From contig JAOZRC010000198.1 in the NCBI GenBank assembly GCA_029940345.1, forward strand, positions 1-8,660: 8,660 nucleotides of DNA, in the 5' to 3' direction. Every line of letters begins with the position of its first letter. Position 1 is the stretch's first letter. Under the pieces are notes generated by a model. That model saw only the letters and a list, made by a program, of their open reading frames with translations. It did not search any database and was not told the origin of the DNA. This stretch comes from Desulfobacterales bacterium (lineage in GTDB: Bacteria > Desulfobacterota > Desulfobacteria > Desulfobacterales > JAUCGF01). Below, piece by piece: positions 6,563 to 8,660 of this stretch. The position numbers and the translations under genes are program-made.

Positions 6563-7781
6563 TGTACTGTTTCGCCTTCCTGGTAATAAATGCCTTCCAG
6601 CCGGGATCATCAAAGGCATCCGCCACCGTAAAAATGTCTTTATCCCCCCGGCCCGACTGGTTTATGATAATAATATCATCTTTGGAAAGCTGCGGGGCTT
6701 CCTTAAATGCCTGAACAAAAGCATGGGCGGATTCAAGGGCGGGAATAACCCCTTCTTTTTGGATAGTCAGGGACAGGGCTTCAACCACCTCCGTATCGGT
6801 GGCCGCTTCAAACCTGGCTTTGCCGGATTCTTTCAGATCAGAAAGAATCGGAGAAACGCCCACATAATCAAGACCTGCCGCGATGCTGTGGGTTTCCCGC
6901 ATCTGTCCGTCACTGTTTTGCAGAAAATAGGTTTTATAGCCTTGGGCAACACCGATGCTGGCATCTTCAGCGCATAAGCGTGAGGCATGTTTCCCTGAAT
7001 TCAAACCTTTGCCCCCGGCCTCAACGCCCACCAGTTCAACCGGGTCATCAAGAAAACCGCTGAAAAGCCCCATGGCATTGGAGCCTCCGCCAACACAGGC
7101 ATACACTCTTGCCGGAAGTTGGCCTTCAACCTTTAATATCTGCGCCCGTGCTTCTGTTCCGATGACAGACTGAAAATAGGTTACCATCTCGGGAAACGGA
7201 GACGGCCCGCAGGCGGTGCCAAGCACATAGTGCGTTGTATCCATGTTTGACACCCAATCACGAAACGCTTCATTAATGGCATCCTTTAAAATCCGGGTTC
7301 CGTCTTTGACAGGGCAGACCGCAGCCCCCAGTCTTTCCATCCAGAAGACATTGGGCCGCTGCCTTTCCACATCCACTTCTCCCATATAGATGGTGCAATC
7401 AAAGCCAAAACGCGCCGCCATTGTGGCCGTGGCAACGCCGTGCTGCCCTGCCCCGGTTTCCGCAATCACTCTTTTTTTTCCCATGCGTTGCACAAGAAGC
7501 CCCTGTCCCATGACATTATTGGCCTTGTGCGCGCCGGTGTGGTTTAAATCTTCTCGTTTAATATAAATTTTGGCTCCGCCGAAATGATCCGTCAAATTTC
7601 CGGCAAAAGTCAGCGGGGTGGGGCGGCAGGAATAGGAGGACATGATCTCTTCGTATGCCTGCCAGAACCCCGGATCATTTTTTACATCCTCAAACATTTT
7701 TTCAAGTTCATCAAAGGTGGCTGCCAGAATCTCCGGTAAAAACGCCCCTCCGAACTGTGAATAATAGCCCCTGTTATCCAT
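6555..7781 (-). CDS. trpB: Tryptophan synthase beta chain
   Basis: This cytosolic PLP enzyme condenses indole with serine to give tryptophan in the alpha2-beta2 complex. Counting from ATG 7781, the 408 residues include HTGAHKANN with the PLP lysine Lys86, AETGAGQHG with catalytic Glu108, the phosphate loop GGGSNA (231-236), and SGRGDKD (376-382) near the pyridine ring. It is the standard TrpB1 type, not the longer TrpB2. The usual GLDYPGVGPEH stretch reads GLDYVGVSPILSDL (303-316). The start is settled by AGGAGG (7795-7790) 8 nt before this ATG; a TTG two codons upstream is only 2 nt from that site. The start overlaps the regulator's stop by 8 nt (ATGGATAA), and the end overlaps trpA by 8 nt, so translation of all three genes is likely coupled. 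Confidence 0.96.
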   Translation of the reverse strand: MDNRGYYSQFGGAFLPEILAATFDELEKMFEDVKNDPGFWQAYEEIMSSYSCRPTPLTFAGNLTDHFGGAKIYIKREDLNHTGAHKANNVMGQGLLVQRMGKKRVIAETGAGQHGVATATMAARFGFDCTIYMGEVDVERQRPNVFWMERLGAAVCPVKDGTRILKDAINEAFRDWVSNMDTTHYVLGTACGPSPFPEMVTYFQSVIGTEARAQILKVEGQLPARVYACVGGGSNAMGLFSGFLDDPVELVGVEAGGKGLNSGKHASRLCAEDASIGVAQGYKTYFLQNSDGQMRETHSIAAGLDYVGVSPILSDLKESGKARFEAATDTEVVEALSLTIQKEGVIPALESAHAFVQAFKEAPQLSKDDIIIINQSGRGDKDIFTVADAFDDPGWKAFITRKAKQYNA

Positions 7782-8517
7782 TGGCAATTCCTCCTAAGGT
7801 CTGTGAAAACACGTACTGGTCGGTTCGGCAATAAAGTTCCGAATAAACCGCATTATCAGCTTGTGAAAAGTTTAAAAAGCGTTTAACAATCAGAATGGGT
7901 TCGGATTTTGAAATAGCCAGATATTTGGCTTTGTTCTGATCAGGATATCCGATTCTGAAGTTTTGTTTACCACTGTCAGGGCGCATATAATAGCGATTTT
8001 CAGCAATTTCAGACAATGAACCGTTTGTCATATCAATGGCATCAATTCCCTGGAAAAGTGTTGCATGCAGGTATAAATACTCAATCAGAACAGGGATCTG
8101 CTCAACCAAGGTCAGTCTGGAAAAAAAATAAGCATGCATGTCCGCAAAAGGATTTTCCAGATCGTTTTTAACCCTTTTAAGTTTGATTTTATCTAAAACT
8201 CGCGTGGTTGCCTCAAGTCCTTTCTTACGAAACGAAGAACTTGTCCCGTCAAGGGAAAAAAGATCAACCTCTTTCCTGGGTGTACAGACAAATGTTCCGG
8301 CACCCCGTTTGCGCATCAGAAACCCTTTGTTAACCAGCATCTCAATGGCTTGCCTCACGGTAGGTCGGCCAATCTGATATTCCGCGGCAAGTTTCAGTTC
8401 CGGGGGTATTTTGTCTCCGGGCTGATATTCCCCTGTTTTTATGCTTGCCATGAGAATATCGGCCAGTTGATGATATAATGGAATCGGGGATTGGGAATTT
8501 AGCAATGCGCTGCCCAT
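7774..8517 (-). CDS. GntR-family transcriptional regulator, HutC subfamily (UTRA domain)
   Basis: The 247-residue product is a DNA-binding, ligand-sensing repressor or activator. The N-terminal winged helix (about 11-78) shows PIPLYHQLADIL, PGDKIPPELKLAAEYQIG and the recognition-helix pattern GRPTVRQAIEMLVNKGFL, closing with the wing RGAGTF (71-76). The C-terminal part (about 92-236) fits a UTRA domain, with RLTLVEQIPVLIEYLYLH (134-151) as its typical core strand and a final strand near VYSELYCRTDQY (224-235). HutC members sense histidine-pathway, sugar or phosphonate ligands; the effector here is unknown. As first gene of the operon, with its stop inside the trpB start, it probably controls trpBA and itself, perhaps sensing tryptophan, indole or a precursor (inference). 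No clear ribosome site precedes ATG 8517; the upstream is A/T-rich. No later in-frame Met fits before the HTH. Confidence 0.9.
   Translation of the reverse strand: MGSALLNSQSPIPLYHQLADILMASIKTGEYQPGDKIPPELKLAAEYQIGRPTVRQAIEMLVNKGFLMRKRGAGTFVCTPRKEVDLFSLDGTSSSFRKKGLEATTRVLDKIKLKRVKNDLENPFADMHAYFFSRLTLVEQIPVLIEYLYLHATLFQGIDAIDMTNGSLSEIAENRYYMRPDSGKQNFRIGYPDQNKAKYLAISKSEPILIVKRFLNFSQADNAVYSELYCRTDQYVFSQTLGGIANG
7790..7795 (-). promoter_or_regulatory. Consensus ribosome binding site deciding the trpB start
   Basis: Perfect AGGAGG on the minus strand, inside the last codons of the GntR gene and 8 nt before ATG 7781. It rules in this ATG over the TTG at 7787. Confidence 0.85.
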
Positions 8518-8569
8518 GTTTTTTTAATTTAAATGAATTTTGGCGGACTCATTTCACATATTTGTAAAG

Positions 8570-8581
8570 TTGTCAAGACAA
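8570..8581. promoter_or_regulatory. Candidate operator overlapping a -35 box upstream of the GntR gene
   Basis: TTGTC-AA-GACAA is a 12-bp palindrome about 53 bp before the regulator's start. On the minus strand it contains a perfect TTGACA (8576-8571). No convincing -10 lies 16-18 nt further on (AT-rich around GAAATG). A short dyad over the -35 is the expected geometry for autorepression by a GntR dimer, but this is inference. Confidence 0.4.
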
Positions 8582-8660
8582 TTTGATGGTTTCGACCCGT
8601 CTTTATTTTAGAGCCTGTTTGGAAAGTCGTGATCGAAGCGAAAAAGTGTGAGAGCGAGGG

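Noticed and set aside
6563..6619. N-terminal extension of TrpA to the upstream ATG at 6619
   Set aside because: It overlaps trpB by 65 bp, adds 19 residues without TrpA likeness, and the ATG at 6562 gives the normal length and the same 8-nt overlap seen at the other junction.
7782..7787. TTG start two codons before the trpB ATG
   Set aside because: It would be only 2 nt from the AGGAGG site; the ATG at 7781 has an 8-nt spacing.

Overview
The window looks like a chromosomal segment of a Gram-negative, mid-GC bacterium. The style of its TrpA and TrpB sequences and its dense intergenic palindromes most resemble Desulfobacterota (former Deltaproteobacteria), but that assignment is from memory and not tested. 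No rRNA, tRNA, CRISPR array or transposase gene was seen.

Layout. Positions 1-523 are gene-poor: a perfect 38-bp palindrome at the left edge, a REP-like inverted repeat with a conserved tail, and the remains of a small cysteine-motif protein gene broken by an in-frame stop. A polytopic GT39/ArnT-like membrane glycosyltransferase follows (524-2107, +). Next is a gap of about 470 bp, most of it a ~296-bp foldback element made of nested hairpins; its right arm seems to supply the promoter of the next gene.

The centre is a purine-salvage group on the + strand: a divergent NCS2-type permease (2575-4140, TTG start), a GuaD-type guanine deaminase 15 bp downstream (4156-4620), then, after a 543-bp gap, a PRPP-binding purine phosphoribosyltransferase with its own promoter (5164-5730). 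The inferred route is base uptake, guanine to xanthine, and base plus PRPP to nucleotide. The gap holds three different repeat elements end to end, including a second copy of the REP-like repeat and a second, unrelated foldback element (~222 bp).

The right third is a compact minus-strand operon convergent with the salvage genes: a GntR/HutC-type regulator, trpB and trpA, each pair overlapping by 8 bp. The regulator comes first, and its upstream region has a TTGACA box embedded in a TTGTC/GACAA palindrome, which suggests autoregulated control of tryptophan synthase. No other trp genes are in view.

No clearly new multi-gene system is evident. The most unusual points are the regulator-led trpBA operon, the TrpB variant with a changed COMM-region loop, the two nested foldback elements, and the decayed small zinc-ribbon-like gene.
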